From a virus, in the IMG/VR virus record IMGVR_UViG_3300032322_002317, positions 1-24,501 of that record: a stretch of 24,501 nt of DNA; one strand, given 5' to 3'. The notes beneath the pieces are model-generated. The model ran no database searches. It was not told the DNA's origin and saw only the letters and a program-made list of their open reading frames with translations. The position numbers and the translations under genes were made by a program. Below, piece by piece: positions 1 to 6,169 of this stretch (positions are counted from its first letter, which is position 1; every line of letters begins with the position of its first letter).

Positions 1-202
1 CATAACCTGCTGGGAGCGCCTTGAACGAGGCGATCTCTTCGGGATTCTTCTTCAGTAGTTTGGCGAGTTCCCCTTCGGCTCGCTCCAGGGTTAGCCGCAG
101 TTGCTGCACCTCAAGAATACGTGCCTTGATAACCTGCTTGGCGTCATCTCGGACGACAGTTCGTGTCTCCAGAAGAGCCTCTTCGTAGATCGAAAAGGTG
201 TC
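1..202 (-). CDS. Partial coiled-coil-like protein running off the left edge
   Basis: On the minus strand a frame is open from about base 238 through base 1 and leaves the window. The translated stretch is rich in Glu, Leu, Lys, Ala and Arg with heptad-like spacing (ILEVQQLRLTLERAEGELAK), which suggests a helical or coiled-coil segment. No function can be named. The frame has no ATG between the in-frame stop (239-241) and the edge. The only ATG nearby (202-204) is in another frame and would need a -1 slip at a T-run (193-196) to enter this one. A GTG at 107-109 is the first standard start in frame. Either the start is non-standard, the gene is shifted, or this is a remnant. Confidence 0.5.
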
Positions 203-232
203 ATCAGGAGAGACGAGAAAGGAGGTTGAATG

Positions 233-250
233 GACGCGCTATTGCGCGTC
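233..250. repeat. Perfect inverted repeat between two minus-strand genes
   Basis: The arms GACGCGC and GCGCGTC flank a 4-base loop. The hairpin sits downstream of the DUF932 gene. No U-run follows on the minus strand, so it is not a convincing intrinsic terminator; it may be a processing or insulating hairpin. The rest of 251-310 shows nothing recognisable. Confidence 0.45.
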
Positions 251-310
251 AGTGGGTTAGAGCATTGGTGGAAAGGATGCAGAGAGGTTTGGTAGTTGTG
301 TTCTGAAGAA

Positions 311-1456
311 TCAGGCGATGGTCAGGAGGCAAGCCTCGCGGGCGGCCTCGATTCGGTCGGAGCCGGCCCCGCCCCAGAGGGCCTCCAGCCGGGTGCGGGC
401 CGCCTTGACTGGATCTTTAGTCCGACCTGCGTTGTGACTCTCGTATTGAGTGATGGCCTGTAGCAAGCCATAGACCGTGCCAGGGATAATGTCGATTCCT
501 GTGTTACCTGAATAGTGGGAGCGAATCATGCCCGTCTGGGCTTCCAGGTCATCCAAAGTGCGCTCTCGGGGATTCCCTGACTCCTTGTCTTTGATCGGTG
601 TCGCCAGCTCCTTGGCGTAGGTGCTGCGGAGGATAAAGTTTGCAGCTTCCGAAGTTAGCTTTGTGGTGGTCAAAGGCCGCAGGGCGGCGATGTCCTGCTG
701 GAAGGTCTGGTTCTGGATGTCGATCAAGGAAGGGAGGTTCTTCATCCAATCGGTGATTCCGGCGGAATGGCGGAGCTTTAGGCCCTGGCCTGCGGCCTTT
801 GCTTTGGCTGCACCCTTACCGCTGATGTAGCGAATTTGATTCGCGCAGCGGAGCATCATGTCGGAAAAGAATATGGAGAAAGCAGTGGTGCCGTCGAAGG
901 AGTTGCAGGCGTGAAGGAAGCGACGGACGGAGTGACCTTCGGCAACGTCGGCGACGATGTCGATGTAGGCGGAGACGACGACCTTGCGGCCATGATCGAG
1001 GACCAGGATGTTGTCGATGGTCGCGTCTTCGCGGAGGAACTCAAAGAGGTTGATGAGGCCCTCCATCTGAGCCGGGGTGTAACCACGTCCGACATCACCC
1101 AGGAACTGCATGGTGTCCGTGCGGACGATCGCCTTGCGCTCGGCGATGGGGCGCCAATCGTTGCGGTGCTGGATCGGGATCGTGGCGTTCTCGGGGGTAG
1201 CGTCGAAGGCCAGGGGTCGAGAGATGACCGTGAAGTCTGCGCCAGCGGCGGCGAATGCCTGGCGGGGAGTGGCGTTAGCCGGGTTGATGTAGCCCCCGGC
1301 GAGGGCGGCCTGCGGGGCGCGACCCAGGAGGAGCTGCTCGTTCCGGGCGTAAGCCGTAGTGGCTTTGCCCATCAGGGCACCGGAGACGGCGCGAGCCTCG
1401 GGACTGTCGCTCCGGGTGGGCTGGCTGTGATCGGGGGTGTGGACGGTGGTCTGCAT
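311..1456 (-). CDS. DUF932 family phage/plasmid-like protein
   Basis: This 381-residue protein matches the phage/plasmid-like DUF932 family (TIGR03299 type). The diagnostic central pattern is present: FLGDVGRGYTPAQ near residue 117, a GRKVVVSAYIDI strand, HACNSFDGTTAF near 182, then MLRCANQI and LKLRHSAGI. Family members occur on phages and plasmids, but their biochemical role is not established. The N-terminal ~30 residues are low-complexity (Thr, Ser, Pro), so the true start could be slightly internal. A good minus-strand promoter lies about 145 bases upstream (1601-1629), so this gene appears to have its own transcription unit. Downstream is a hairpin (233-250) and then the partial coiled-coil gene. 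Confidence 0.85.
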   Translation of the reverse strand: MQTTVHTPDHSQPTRSDSPEARAVSGALMGKATTAYARNEQLLLGRAPQAALAGGYINPANATPRQAFAAAGADFTVISRPLAFDATPENATIPIQHRNDWRPIAERKAIVRTDTMQFLGDVGRGYTPAQMEGLINLFEFLREDATIDNILVLDHGRKVVVSAYIDIVADVAEGHSVRRFLHACNSFDGTTAFSIFFSDMMLRCANQIRYISGKGAAKAKAAGQGLKLRHSAGITDWMKNLPSLIDIQNQTFQQDIAALRPLTTTKLTSEAANFILRSTYAKELATPIKDKESGNPRERTLDDLEAQTGMIRSHYSGNTGIDIIPGTVYGLLQAITQYESHNAGRTKDPVKAARTRLEALWGGAGSDRIEAAREACLLTIA

Positions 1457-1600
1457 GGGGGAGGGGTGGTAGAGGACAGAAGGACCGGCTGAGCCGGGGA
1501 GAAGGCACTGCGGGCGATAGGCAGAAGGGTGGAATCCTGACCCTCAACAGCTTCTCGGGAGCCCCCGCAGTACCTTGTCACCGGTTCAGCCGATGAGGTC

Positions 1601-1629
1601 AACCTATCAAGAAAGAGAGATGTTGTCAA
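1601..1629 (-). promoter_or_regulatory. Sigma70-type promoter for the DUF932 gene, embedded in operator-like repeats
   Basis: On the minus strand TTGACA (1624-1629) is separated by exactly 17 bases from TAGGTT (1601-1606). The -35 is part of the repeated motif GTCAACCGATTCAGG (1625-1639, plus-strand reading). A second copy, GGTCAACCTATC, spans 1597-1608 over the -10. TCAACC at 1626-1631 and GGTTGA at 1643-1648 form an inverted repeat. Two operator-like copies covering -35 and -10 suggest repression. Confidence 0.55.
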
Positions 1630-1688
1630 CCGATTCAGGAAAGGTTGATGAAACTGCGCTGAGAAGACAGGCTACAACTGGGCTTATG

Positions 1689-1916
1689 TCAAGAAGGGTG
1701 ACTGCCAGGTGCTGCCGCGACCGGGTCGCGGGTGAATTCGTAGCTCCAGTGGGGGTCACCTTCGGCGAGGATCCAGGTGCAGAACTGCCGATCTGGGGAG
1801 ACCACAAACAACTCCCTGTCGCGGAGTTGCTCCAGGGAGCAGATGGGGTTGCCGTGGAGGCTGTTGGCAAGACGGTTCTTCGCCTTGGCTGATAGGGGGA
1901 TGAGCTTGACATTCAT
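1689..1916 (-). CDS. Small hypothetical protein, 75 aa
   Basis: I do not recognise this protein. It has a basic N-terminal segment (KLIPLSAKAKNRLANSLHG), an LEQLRDRELFVVSPD stretch and an aromatic C-terminal half (FCTWILAEGDPHWSYEF). The start overlaps the stop of the upstream gene by four bases (ATGA), which supports translation coupling. It is the last gene of the leftward small-gene run before the DUF932 promoter. No clear intrinsic terminator follows it. Confidence 0.6.
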   Translation of the reverse strand: MNVKLIPLSAKAKNRLANSLHGNPICSLEQLRDRELFVVSPDRQFCTWILAEGDPHWSYEFTRDPVAAAPGSHPS

Positions 1917-2194
1917 GGGGTGAACAGCTCAGGACATAGTTTCTGGGCTTCTATAACCGCGTTGAGGTGATCGCTGCGAACGTTACTACCTTGAAAATTG
2001 ATATAGGTCCAGTCGTCATAGGGGACACTGGCGTCACGGAGTGCAGCTCGTATTGAGTCGGATTTGCTTATTCCGAGAGATCGGAATTGGCAGTATTTGG
2101 CGGCGTAGAGGTTGGGGAGGACGGTAGAGGCGGTAGCCGGGTCGGGGAAGAGGAAGGGGGGTAGGAGCAGGAGCAGGGGGAGGAATCGAGTCAT
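1913..2194 (-). CDS. Predicted exported small protein, 93 aa
   Basis: The N-terminus is a classical signal peptide: MTR, then a Leu/Pro-rich hydrophobic core (FLPLLLLLPPFLF), then an AxA-type cleavage region (DPATAS) near residue 22. The mature ~70 residues include two cysteines, near YC and LC, and a SLGISKSDSIRAALRDA helix. The protein is therefore predicted to reach the periplasm or membrane. It lies in a run of coupled phage genes and overlaps the next gene by ATGA. Function is unknown; a role in envelope interaction or superinfection exclusion would be inference only. Confidence 0.65.
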   Translation of the reverse strand: MTRFLPLLLLLPPFLFPDPATASTVLPNLYAAKYCQFRSLGISKSDSIRAALRDASVPYDDWTYINFQGSNVRSDHLNAVIEAQKLCPELFTP

Positions 2195-2196
2195 GT

Positions 2197-2484
2197 TCAG
2201 ATAGCGTCGGAGTTGCTTAGGTGTTCGATGTGCTGCTCCAGGTATGTGTCAGCGTTGTGCAGCCAGGCGCGGACTTCATCGCGCTCTGCGGAGGCTTTAT
2301 CCCAGCTACCTGGAGGGAGCGGGTAGTAGTTCCGCGAATGGAAGTCGATTCTGTAGAAGGAGTTGATAGCCGATTGTAGGTCACGGCGGGCGTTGTTGTA
2401 CCCGTCGAGGAGGGATTCACGGCTGTTGCCGTTGAGGTGGATGAGGGGGAAGGTGAGACAGGATTGTTCAATGCGGGAGGGCAT
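2197..2484 (-). CDS. Hypothetical helical phage protein, 95 aa
   Basis: The protein is unrecognised beyond looking like a small phage accessory protein. It appears mainly helical, with charged stretches such as YNNARRDLQSAINSFYRIDF and AERDEVRAWLHNADTYLEQH. Its start overlaps the upstream stop (TGATG), and only two bases separate it from the next start, consistent with one polycistronic message. There are no Cys pairs, membrane segments or nucleotide-binding motifs. Confidence 0.6.
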   Translation of the reverse strand: MPSRIEQSCLTFPLIHLNGNSRESLLDGYNNARRDLQSAINSFYRIDFHSRNYYPLPPGSWDKASAERDEVRAWLHNADTYLEQHIEHLSNSDAI

Positions 2485-2717
2485 CAGGAAGAAGGGGAAC
2501 GAGGGGCGATGTCGGGACTCAGCCAGTAGGTGCTACCGACTAAGAACCGTTTGTGGACCGGGTGCAGCACAGGCTCGATCCGCCCGTAGCTGTGACCCAT
2601 TTGGGTCTTGAAGTTGGAGGTGTAAGGCCATTCGCCCTCGGGGGAGGGGTGGAGGTTGCGAAGGCCGATTGCGGCGAAGAACTCTTCACGGGTGACTTCG
2701 CTGAAGTTGTCTTTCAT
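2484..2717 (-). CDS. Hypothetical protein, 77 aa
   Basis: I chose the ATG at 2717 because a strong Shine-Dalgarno (AAGGAGGGG) stands a few bases upstream and because that ATG overlaps the upstream stop as ATGA. The frame stays open further upstream, but only by overlapping the next gene. The sequence begins MKDNFSEVTREEFFAAIGL, with an aromatic-rich centre and a Pro/Ser tail. No family is recognised. Confidence 0.65.
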   Translation of the reverse strand: MKDNFSEVTREEFFAAIGLRNLHPSPEGEWPYTSNFKTQMGHSYGRIEPVLHPVHKRFLVGSTYWLSPDIAPRSPSS

Positions 2718-3073
2718 GTCCCCTCCTTGGGTTTGAGGCAGTCGGGTATGCCTACGCTGTAGCAATGGGGTCGCCCGTTCCTCTCTTCGTGGTCGTTGAG
2801 CGATTGACAGGCCCGCATTGCAGCCCCGTGATCACATTCATCCTGCACGATGTCACCAGAACGGGTGTTGATGATGTAGTGCCGAGACTTCGACAGCGGC
2901 TGCTGTCTGACACGGTGAGGGCGGTCCCATTTGATGTTCCAGCCTTCGGCGGGGATGGTGGGGTCGTTCACGCAATAGTGCCCTTCTCGGGCTCCGCAGA
3001 GCGGACAGGGTTGGTTGATCCAGGGGTGGTAGCCCGAGGGGCGGTGAAATCCCTTCTCTTGTGGGGTTGTCAT
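2714..3073 (-). CDS. Zinc-ribbon-like hypothetical protein, 119 aa
   Basis: Near residue 23 a CPLCGAREGHYC motif gives a C-x2-C-x7-C arrangement typical of small zinc ribbons. Additional Cys and His residues lie near DECDHG and RPHCYSV. The later part (HYIINTRSGDIVQDECDHGAAMRACQSLNDHEE) looks like a compact alpha/beta domain. Nucleic-acid binding is plausible for a zinc ribbon but not shown. Both ends overlap neighbouring genes by ATGA, placing it inside the coupled leftward operon. Confidence 0.65.
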   Translation of the reverse strand: MTTPQEKGFHRPSGYHPWINQPCPLCGAREGHYCVNDPTIPAEGWNIKWDRPHRVRQQPLSKSRHYIINTRSGDIVQDECDHGAAMRACQSLNDHEERNGRPHCYSVGIPDCLKPKEGT

Positions 3074-3285
3074 CTTTCCCCCTTAGCGATGATGCGGTCT
3101 ATTCCTGAGAGGATGTTGTTGTAAGTCACTTCCAGGGTGTTCGCTTCTTCACGTAGCGCGTGGATCCGCTCGTAGAGGGTGGAGCCGATCCCGGCGAGAT
3201 CGGCGCAGGGATCGAGCGGGTCGGGACCGAAGAGGGATTCCAGTTTGGATTGGAGCTTGGAATCAATGGGCGGAAGTTGGGGCAT
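3070..3285 (-). CDS. Small helical hypothetical protein, 71 aa
   Basis: After a Pro-rich start the C-terminal half (LYERIHALREEANTLEVTYNNILSG) reads as a single amphipathic helix or coiled coil. No catalytic motif is visible. It starts four bases after the stop of the previous gene and overlaps the following start by ATGA. Function is unknown; small helical proteins of this kind are common in phage early operons. Confidence 0.6.
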   Translation of the reverse strand: MPQLPPIDSKLQSKLESLFGPDPLDPCADLAGIGSTLYERIHALREEANTLEVTYNNILSGIDRIIAKGER

Positions 3286-3289
3286 TGAG

Positions 3290-3541
3290 TCAACCGGCAG
3301 TGGCCGGGGCGGAGGGGACTAGCTCGAAGTAGGCGCCGATGGGGAACTCGGGTGCATGTGGCCAGGGGCCGCCCCAGTGACCCACAACGAATCGAAGCTC
3401 GCTACCGATCACGCGCATGTGACCGAGTTCGTCGATAACGGCGGGTTGATTCTCGGTCTCGACAGATCTGTAGACGTGGTCGAGCTTGAACATGCCACCT
3501 GTGTAGCGCTTGCTTAGGCGAACGCATTTGTAGTAGGCCAT
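3290..3541 (-). CDS. Hypothetical protein, 83 aa, ending in a PATAG tail
   Basis: The protein begins MAYYKCVRLSKRYTGGMFKL, followed by beta-rich segments (GSELRFVVGHW, IGAYFELVP), suggesting a small beta-barrel-like fold. No family is recognised. The last residues, APATAG, are encoded by a GC-rich hairpin (3294-3307), and nearly the same hairpin and tail recur at the ends of two other genes in this operon (near 3552 and 4364). The next start is about five bases past the stop. Confidence 0.62.
   Translation of the reverse strand: MAYYKCVRLSKRYTGGMFKLDHVYRSVETENQPAVIDELGHMRVIGSELRFVVGHWGGPWPHAPEFPIGAYFELVPSAPATAG
3294..3307 (-). repeat. Stop-proximal hairpin, copy A
   Basis: The arms CCGGC and GCCGG surround a 4-base loop directly at the 3' end of the gene that ends at 3290 and just ahead of the next start. 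The same 14 bases occur at 3552-3565, and a related hairpin occurs at 4364-4377. Confidence 0.5.
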
Positions 3542-3544
3542 CTG

Positions 3545-3808
3545 TTATTTACCGGCAGTGGCCGGGGTGTGACGTGCGGTTCGTAGTTGAGAGGAGCGAG
3601 CTATACAACGCCAGTGGCCACGAATAATGCTGTCCGAGGCCGAGCAATAGTCAGGGTCGCCCGCTTCGATATAGGCCCGCATAGCTGAGAGCCGGGAGGA
3701 GTGGTAGCCGTAGCCGAACTGCGGGCGCCACTCCATTACAGGCTCTGTCCCTAGTGCGATTGAACCTCGGACGACGGGCTTCTTCTGCTCGATAATCCAA
3801 CTAGGCAT
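3545..3808 (-). CDS. Hypothetical protein, 87 aa, ending in a PATAGK tail
   Basis: I do not recognise this protein. A notable segment is the central WRPQFGYGYHSSRLSAMRAY, followed by a Cys-containing stretch (DYCSAS, HWRCIARS). The C-terminus TPATAGK shares its coding hairpin with the gene ending at 3290, although the rest of the two proteins is unrelated. The start overlaps the upstream gene by eight bases. Confidence 0.6.
   Translation of the reverse strand: MPSWIIEQKKPVVRGSIALGTEPVMEWRPQFGYGYHSSRLSAMRAYIEAGDPDYCSASDSIIRGHWRCIARSSQLRTARHTPATAGK
3552..3565 (-). repeat. Stop-proximal hairpin, copy B
   Basis: This is a 14-base copy identical to that at 3294-3307. It encodes the PATAG tail of the upstream gene, and the next start codon follows within about a dozen bases. 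Confidence 0.5.
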
Positions 3809-4079
3809 TGGGTTTACCGAGTGTTACCGGGCAGAGATCTCCGTCAAGAACGACTAAGAACTTATGGTGCTTAGTGTTGATGTAGCAAGTCCCGCTGTTG
3901 CTGAAGCAGCAGCAATAGACACGGTAGAGCCTTTGCGCAATGCGGATCATGTGATCCGTGGGAATTTTCCGGCCATACCCCATGGCAGATCTACCAGACC
4001 AGGGGTGACCATTGAAAGGGGAGTGGATTGGAGTGAAGTCGGGGTGGACTTCGGAGAGGTAAGAGCAACGGGCTGTCAT
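3801..4079 (-). CDS. Cys-rich hypothetical protein, 92 aa
   Basis: The sequence contains a CCCF cluster near residue 52 and further Cys residues (SGTCYI, DLCPV), with an RIAQRLYRVY helix ahead of them and a beta-like KHHKFLVVLDG near the end. Metal binding is possible, but no spaced C-x2-C pair is seen. Start and stop both overlap neighbours (ATGA at 4076-4079), so it belongs to the coupled operon. Function is unknown. Confidence 0.58.
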   Translation of the reverse strand: MTARCSYLSEVHPDFTPIHSPFNGHPWSGRSAMGYGRKIPTDHMIRIAQRLYRVYCCCFSNSGTCYINTKHHKFLVVLDGDLCPVTLGKPNA

Positions 4080-4360
4080 GCGTTGTCTAGTCTATGTGGC
4101 GGACGAAGTCGGGATAAGAGATAGGTATAGATGTAGGGGTAGGAAAAGCTTGATGTCCTCTTAAAGAAATAACCTCCACTGATTACATCGCGTCTTTCGC
4201 CTTCTCTGATGGGCCGATACCCTGATCTTAAAGTTGAGTAACCCGCGCAATCTGCATTTCCATAGGCGGAACCTTGCATGGGCTTGTAAAGCCCGGCGGC
4301 CTGCACCCATTCGGAGAAAGTGAGCCCTTCATTGTTGACGTCGTGGTAAGCCACGGTCAT
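4076..4360 (-). CDS. Hypothetical phage protein, 94 aa
   Basis: The N-terminal half carries LTFSEWVQAAGL followed by a Tyr/Gly-rich stretch and SGYRPIREGERRDV. This loosely recalls a common small phage protein type with an S-x-W-x2-A-A...G...P layout, but the match is weak. The C-terminal FSYPYIYTYLL is encoded by a 29-base direct repeat that also occurs, in a different reading frame, at the end of the gene at 4752-5108. The start overlaps the upstream stop. Confidence 0.58.
   Translation of the reverse strand: MTVAYHDVNNEGLTFSEWVQAAGLYKPMQGSAYGNADCAGYSTLRSGYRPIREGERRDVISGGYFFKRTSSFSYPYIYTYLLSRLRPPHRLDNA
4125..4153. repeat. 29-base direct repeat, copy 1
   Basis: This matches 4757-4785 with one mismatch, at 4127 versus 4759. 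The 26 bases from 4128 are exact. The copies lie inside two different genes and are translated in different frames, so protein conservation does not explain them. Confidence 0.7.
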
Positions 4361-4596
4361 TCACCGGCTGCTACCGGGGTGGGGGGTTCTCCTAGATTAA
4401 AGATGCCCTGTTTTCGTATCTGCAGAAACTCGTCTAGAGTAAGTCTCTCTGTTTGCTTAAGTGCAATGGCCATGTGATTTAAGCAAATAGCCTTTGCCAG
4501 AGCGAACGCTTGTTCAACTGACTGGCCTGACCGTGGTGGGTTGTAATACCCGTCGATACGATGAGCAGCATTATGCTGGGGGACAGAACGATTCAT
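4357..4596 (-). CDS. Hypothetical helical protein, 79 aa
   Basis: After a polar N-terminus rich in Asn, Arg and Pro, the body is helical: QSVEQAFALAKAICLNHMAIALKQ, then ERLTLDEFLQIRKQGIFNLG. The tail PTPVAAGE resembles the PATAG tails of two downstream genes and carries a comparable hairpin. The start is six bases after the upstream stop and its own stop overlaps the next start. No family is recognised. Confidence 0.6.
   Translation of the reverse strand: MNRSVPQHNAAHRIDGYYNPPRSGQSVEQAFALAKAICLNHMAIALKQTERLTLDEFLQIRKQGIFNLGEPPTPVAAGE
4364..4377 (-). repeat. Stop-proximal hairpin, copy C
   Basis: CCGG arms with a 6-base centre lie at the end of the gene that stops at 4357. It is positionally equivalent to the hairpins at 3294 and 3552 but has a different loop and shorter stem. 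Confidence 0.4.
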
Positions 4597-4602
4597 GCGG
4601 TG

Positions 4603-4755
4603 TTACCTCGGTTCGTAGCAGTCACATTCAAGAACCGTGTCCGCATCCGCACCCGTGGCAGATGGGTCGCGGTCAATGCCCCAAGTGATCTCTTCCCCGT
4701 TGCACGTCGGGAAGTCATGGCGGCAGTCGTAGCAGAGATGCTCGGAAGTGCTCAT
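4603..4755 (-). CDS. Cys-rich microprotein, 50 aa
   Basis: The ATG at 4755 overlaps the stop of the upstream gene as ATGA, and the frame ends in TAA six bases before the next gene. The protein begins MSTSEHLCYDCRHDFPTCNG and ends ECDCYEPR, giving C-x2-C, a third Cys seven residues on, and a C-x-C pair near the end. This looks like a compact zinc-binding knuckle. It fills what would otherwise be a gap in a gapless operon, which supports it being real. Function is unknown. Confidence 0.65.
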   Translation of the reverse strand: MSTSEHLCYDCRHDFPTCNGEEITWGIDRDPSATGADADTVLECDCYEPR

Positions 4756-5108
4756 TGTGTAGATGTAGGGGTAGGAAAAGCTTGAGGTAATGCTCGGCGG
4801 ATCATATCGGCGGAGGGGGCGGGCCAGCCTTCAAACCAGATGTTCGGGCCACCTTTGTAATCCTTCCGCCCTTTGCAGGAGCGGAAATAGCCCTTGTGTC
4901 CCATGGTCCCAGGAAATGGGAATAAGGGGAGGTTGATGTAGAGCGTCTCGCTATGGAAGATCGCTTCGCCGGAGACGGCAGGGCCGCCGTAGCAGTGACG
5001 GATGTCATACGCACTCGGGGGGATACCGAGTTCGACGGCGAGAGCGCGGAGGGCTTTGGCGCAGCGGCGATAGGCCCGTTGTTTGTCAGCGGTGGTGTAC
5101 CAACTCAT
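4752..5108 (-). CDS. Hypothetical protein, 118 aa
   Basis: The N-terminal half is helical (ADKQRAYRRCAKALRALAVELG). A central portion could be a small alpha/beta domain (GEAIFHSETLYINLPLF), followed by a basic GYFRSCKGRKDYKGGPNIWF segment. No family is recognised. The last ten residues (QAFPTPTSTQ) are encoded by copy 2 of the 29-base direct repeat, so the C-terminus may have been acquired or altered by recombination. It overlaps the downstream microprotein gene by ATGA. Confidence 0.62.
   Translation of the reverse strand: MSWYTTADKQRAYRRCAKALRALAVELGIPPSAYDIRHCYGGPAVSGEAIFHSETLYINLPLFPFPGTMGHKGYFRSCKGRKDYKGGPNIWFEGWPAPSADMIRRALPQAFPTPTSTQ
4757..4785. repeat. 29-base direct repeat, copy 2
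   Basis: This is the partner of 4125-4153, with one mismatch. It lies at the very 3' end of the gene at 4752-5108. Confidence 0.7.
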
Positions 5109-5110
5109 TA

Positions 5111-5203
5111 CTAGCGTCCGATGTGGGTAACGATTACGGCGAAGATTGTGAAGAAGAAAACCCCGACCGGCATATCAGGGTGGTGCAGAATGCGGCGGAT
5201 CAT
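5111..5203 (-). CDS. Single-pass membrane microprotein, 30 aa
   Basis: The ATG at 5203 overlaps the upstream stop as ATGA, and the frame ends in TAG two bases before the next gene. A short basic N-terminus (MIRRILHHP) is followed by one hydrophobic segment (VGVFFFTIFAVIVTHIG) that is long enough to span a membrane. It sits between two coupled genes with no spare bases. Its job is unknown; small membrane proteins of phages are often lysis or exclusion factors, but that is inference. Confidence 0.55.
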   Translation of the reverse strand: MIRRILHHPDMPVGVFFFTIFAVIVTHIGR

Positions 5204-5355
5204 GAAGTCTCCTCGCTGCTGAAGTTGTAGGACCCGCTCTTATTAGACCCAAAGCCGGAACTGAATCCGGCTTCAATTAACCGCTGCACTTCGGCGAGAG
5301 CGATGGTGAGGTCATCGTCATATTCACCTGTGAGCACTATGGTGACTTTGGTCAT
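5200..5355 (-). CDS. Small hypothetical protein, 51 aa
   Basis: The ATG at 5355 overlaps the upstream stop by one base (TGATG). The sequence starts with a strand (TKVTIVLTGEY), continues with a helix (LTIALAEVQRLIEAG) and ends in a Ser/Gly/Asn-rich tail. That beta-alpha pattern looks genuinely coding. The stop overlaps the start of the membrane microprotein. No family is recognised. Confidence 0.6.
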   Translation of the reverse strand: MTKVTIVLTGEYDDDLTIALAEVQRLIEAGFSSGFGSNKSGSYNFSSEETS

Positions 5356-5579
5356 CAGTCAAGCCCCCTCAGCTTAAGGATCTTCCTGATCTGTGGGGCG
5401 TTGGTTTGAACCCAGACGACTACTTCATCGAAGTCGATGCGGCTAAAGTCGCTGGAAAGGTAGTTATCGCTGTACCACTCTCTTAGGTCAAGTCTGAGCT
5501 GGTGGGTATTAGCTTCCTCCTCAGAGACAAAAAGTCTGCCGTCTGACGTGTGGAACGCTTCGGTTTTAGTTACCGACAT
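5355..5579 (-). CDS. Hypothetical phage protein, 74 aa
   Basis: This belongs to a familiar style of small phage protein that opens with a strand-turn-strand containing TSDGRLF, followed by an EEEA helix (VSEEEANTHQLRLDLREW). The C-terminal half (FDEVVVWVQTNAPQIRKILKL) is a helical segment. No activity is known to me. It starts three bases after the upstream gene and couples to the next by a one-base overlap. Confidence 0.65.
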   Translation of the reverse strand: MSVTKTEAFHTSDGRLFVSEEEANTHQLRLDLREWYSDNYLSSDFSRIDFDEVVVWVQTNAPQIRKILKLRGLD

Positions 5580-5582
5580 AGC

Positions 5583-5993
5583 TCAAGCCCTCGCGGCCTT
5601 GCGGCTCACAGCCAGGGCGACATAGACAGTGGGAGTATTGACAGCCCGCCCGTCTTGCTGCTCTAGCGCTTGCCGCTGTTGGATCCGCAGCATCTCATTC
5701 TGCAGCGGGAGTGAATACTCCCAGTTCTTACGTTCCTTGCGCTGAACTTGGAAGTCGCCTACGTCGATGCGAGAAACGTTGTTCTTGATGCAGTGAGCTT
5801 TGAGAAAGGCTGTGTGGCCGTCTAGATCGGCCTTGAGCCTGTCGATCTCCAGCTTAAGGGCGAAGGCTCGCGCTACTCGGGTGCCGACATCCCCAGTAGG
5901 GGAGTAGGACTTCGGCACAGCCGGTGCCTTGCGGATGGTGCTGGTGGAGCGGGGAGCGACGACGCGGAGCGATGGGCGGGTGGAAGTGGTCAC
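5583..5993 (-). CDS. Conserved phage/cyanobacterial coiled-coil protein, about 136 aa
   Basis: The body has a long coiled coil (RAFALKLEIDRLKADLDGHT) followed by VSRIDVGDFQVQRKERKNW and a Gln-rich helix (LRIQQRQALEQQDGRA). This resembles a phage protein type I have seen in cyanobacterial mobile elements but cannot name. The frame is open to an ATG at 6059. I prefer GTG at 5993 because a leader hairpin (6005-6017) like that just upstream of the gene at 8554-8868 would otherwise lie in the coding region. A strong promoter stands at 6140-6169. Confidence 0.65.
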   Translation of the reverse strand: MTTSTRPSLRVVAPRSTSTIRKAPAVPKSYSPTGDVGTRVARAFALKLEIDRLKADLDGHTAFLKAHCIKNNVSRIDVGDFQVQRKERKNWEYSLPLQNEMLRIQQRQALEQQDGRAVNTPTVYVALAVSRKAARA

Positions 5994-6004
5994 AGGTGAG
6001 TGAA

Positions 6005-6017
6005 CGGGCAGGGCCCG
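6005..6017 (-). promoter_or_regulatory. Leader hairpin upstream of the coiled-coil gene
   Basis: On the minus strand CGGGC and GCCCG enclose a 3-base loop. The flanks GTCCA-y-CTACCA and ACTCA also recur around the hairpin at 8877-8889, upstream of another gene start. This indicates a duplicated 5' leader element of unknown role. Confidence 0.45.
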
Positions 6018-6139
6018 GAGGGTGGTGGTAGATGGACGACTGGCGAAGCCAGGGCGCAAAGGCGCCAGGAAACCTCCGAACGGGTGAGCGCCGGAGGCTT
6101 CGGGGTGCCATTACAGGGAAAGGTGGGCATGATGGGGGC

Positions 6140-6169
6140 ATCATACCCACTGATTAAGGAACGGGTCAA
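6140..6169 (-). promoter_or_regulatory. Sigma70-type promoter for the leftward genes from 5993
   Basis: TTGACC (6164-6169) and TATGAT (6140-6145) are separated by 18 bases on the minus strand. The -35 overlaps the end of the gene that stops at 6166. It would start transcription near 6133 and give a leader of about 140 bases containing the 6005-6017 hairpin. Confidence 0.6.

Noticed and set aside
230-295. A 21-codon plus-strand ORF with a very good Shine-Dalgarno (AAAGGAGG)
   Set aside because: It opposes all neighbouring genes, lies over a hairpin and has no downstream plus-strand gene it could lead. The purine run may be chance; not supported as a gene without conservation data.
836-1492. 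A 218-codon plus-strand frame opposite the DUF932 gene
   Set aside because: It is the complement of a well-supported gene. Its Val/Gly/Asp-rich product mirrors GC-rich codon use and shows no domain.
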